DNA of 6,439 nucleotides from positions 1 to 6,439 of the forward strand of contig JAHFVB010000305.1 of NCBI GenBank assembly GCA_023264755.1, in the 5' to 3' direction. Position 1 is the first letter of the stretch, and each line of letters starts with the position of its first letter. Below the pieces are notes generated by a model, which saw nothing but the letters and a program-made list of their open reading frames with translations, was not told the DNA's origin and did no database searches. Shown here one piece after another: positions 6,038 through 6,439 of this stretch. The stretch comes from Mycobacterium sp. (GTDB lineage Bacteria > Actinomycetota > Actinomycetes > Mycobacteriales > Mycobacteriaceae). A program made the position numbers and the translations under genes.

Positions 6038-6439
6038 TGTCCACTCCCACCTCCGCCCACCAGGCCGAACGTGACTCTGGAGTCGCGGGCGGCGGCGAAC
6101 GTGACGCCGGAACCACCCCGGCGGCCAAGGGCCGCATCCAGGGCGGGCTACTCGACCCGAAGATGCTCTGGAAGTCACTCCCCGACGCAGTACGCAAGCT
6201 CGATCCCCGCACGCTGTGGCGCAATCCGGTCATGTTCATCGTCGAAGTCGGTGCCCTATGGTCCACGGTGCTGGCAATCACGAGCCCGACCTGGTTCGCC
6301 TGGATGATCGTGTTCTGGCTCTGGCTCACCGTGATATTCGCCAACCTCGCCGAGGCCGTAGCCGAGGGCCGCGGCAAGGCCCAGGCCGAGTCACTGCGAA
6401 AGACCCAGTCGGACACCATGGCCCGGCGCCTGGTAGGCT
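6037..6439 (+). CDS. kdpB: K+-transporting P-type ATPase catalytic subunit KdpB, 3'-truncated
   Basis: N-terminal 134 codons of KdpB, the ATP-hydrolysing P-type (P1A) subunit that drives K+ import through KdpA. The window ends long before the actuator TGES and phosphorylation DKTGT motifs, so catalysis cannot be judged. Family evidence: LDPRTLWRNPVMFIVEVG (residues 55-72) leading into the first span (about 65-82), a second span (about 86-105) with FWLWLTVIFANLAEA, then the conserved VAEGRGKAQAESLRK (108-122). The ATG shares a base with the kdpA stop, and GAAGGA (6023-6028) lies 8 bases upstream. The first 35 or so residues are a polar Gly/Ala/Glu extension not found in E. coli KdpB, containing two similar decapeptides beginning AERDSG and GERDAG. 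kdpC and the kdpDE regulators are expected downstream but are not visible. Confidence 0.96.
   Translation, partial: MSTPTSAHQAERDSGVAGGGERDAGTTPAAKGRIQGGLLDPKMLWKSLPDAVRKLDPRTLWRNPVMFIVEVGALWSTVLAITSPTWFAWMIVFWLWLTVIFANLAEAVAEGRGKAQAESLRKTQSDTMARRLVG

Noticed and set aside
5258..6178. 306-codon minus-strand frame opposite kdpA and kdpB
   Set aside because: Low-complexity Arg/His/Gly composition and complete overlap with well-supported kdpA filters; antisense shadow.

Overview
The window reads as one potassium-transport neighbourhood from a high-GC actinobacterium. GC-biased third codon positions, frequent GTG starts, a TANNNT-type -10 and a KdpF ending in LFPERF all point to Mycobacteriaceae, with Mycolicibacterium or Mycobacterium likely. 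The assignment rests on remembered family features, not on a search.

Layout, left to right. (1) Bases 1-1111 (+) hold the 3' part of a NhaP2/CvrA-type CPA1 cation/proton antiporter with a C-terminal TrkA_C (RCK_C) domain; its beginning lies outside the window. (2) Bases 1078-3036 (-) hold a complete 652-residue APC/KUP-superfamily transporter that closely resembles Bacillus subtilis KimA (YdaO), the high-affinity K+/H+ symporter controlled by c-di-AMP. Its 3' end overlaps the antiporter gene tail-to-tail by 34 bp. (3) Bases 3037-3272 are a divergent intergenic region with weak promoter-like and palindromic elements. (4) Bases 3273-3854 and 3851-4090 (+) hold two ATGA-coupled small membrane proteins of unknown function, the first probably of the mycobacterial DUF6611 type. 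(5) Bases 4091-4197 hold the kdp control region: a tandem 8-bp direct repeat with 11-bp periodicity, as expected for an OmpR-family regulator such as KdpE, immediately upstream of a promoter with a poor -35 box. (6) From 4198 to the end runs a tightly overlapping operon: a 27-residue membrane peptide that I cannot name, kdpF (29 aa), kdpA (556 aa) and the first 134 codons of kdpB.

Taken together, a probable K+ exporter, a probable constitutive or c-di-AMP-controlled K+ importer and an emergency high-affinity K+ ATPase lie side by side, with three unassigned small membrane proteins between or inside them. The most distinctive items are the KimA-like gene next to kdp, the unnamed peptide translationally coupled in front of kdpF, and the tandem operator candidate. 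No mobile element, CRISPR array, tRNA or rRNA is visible.
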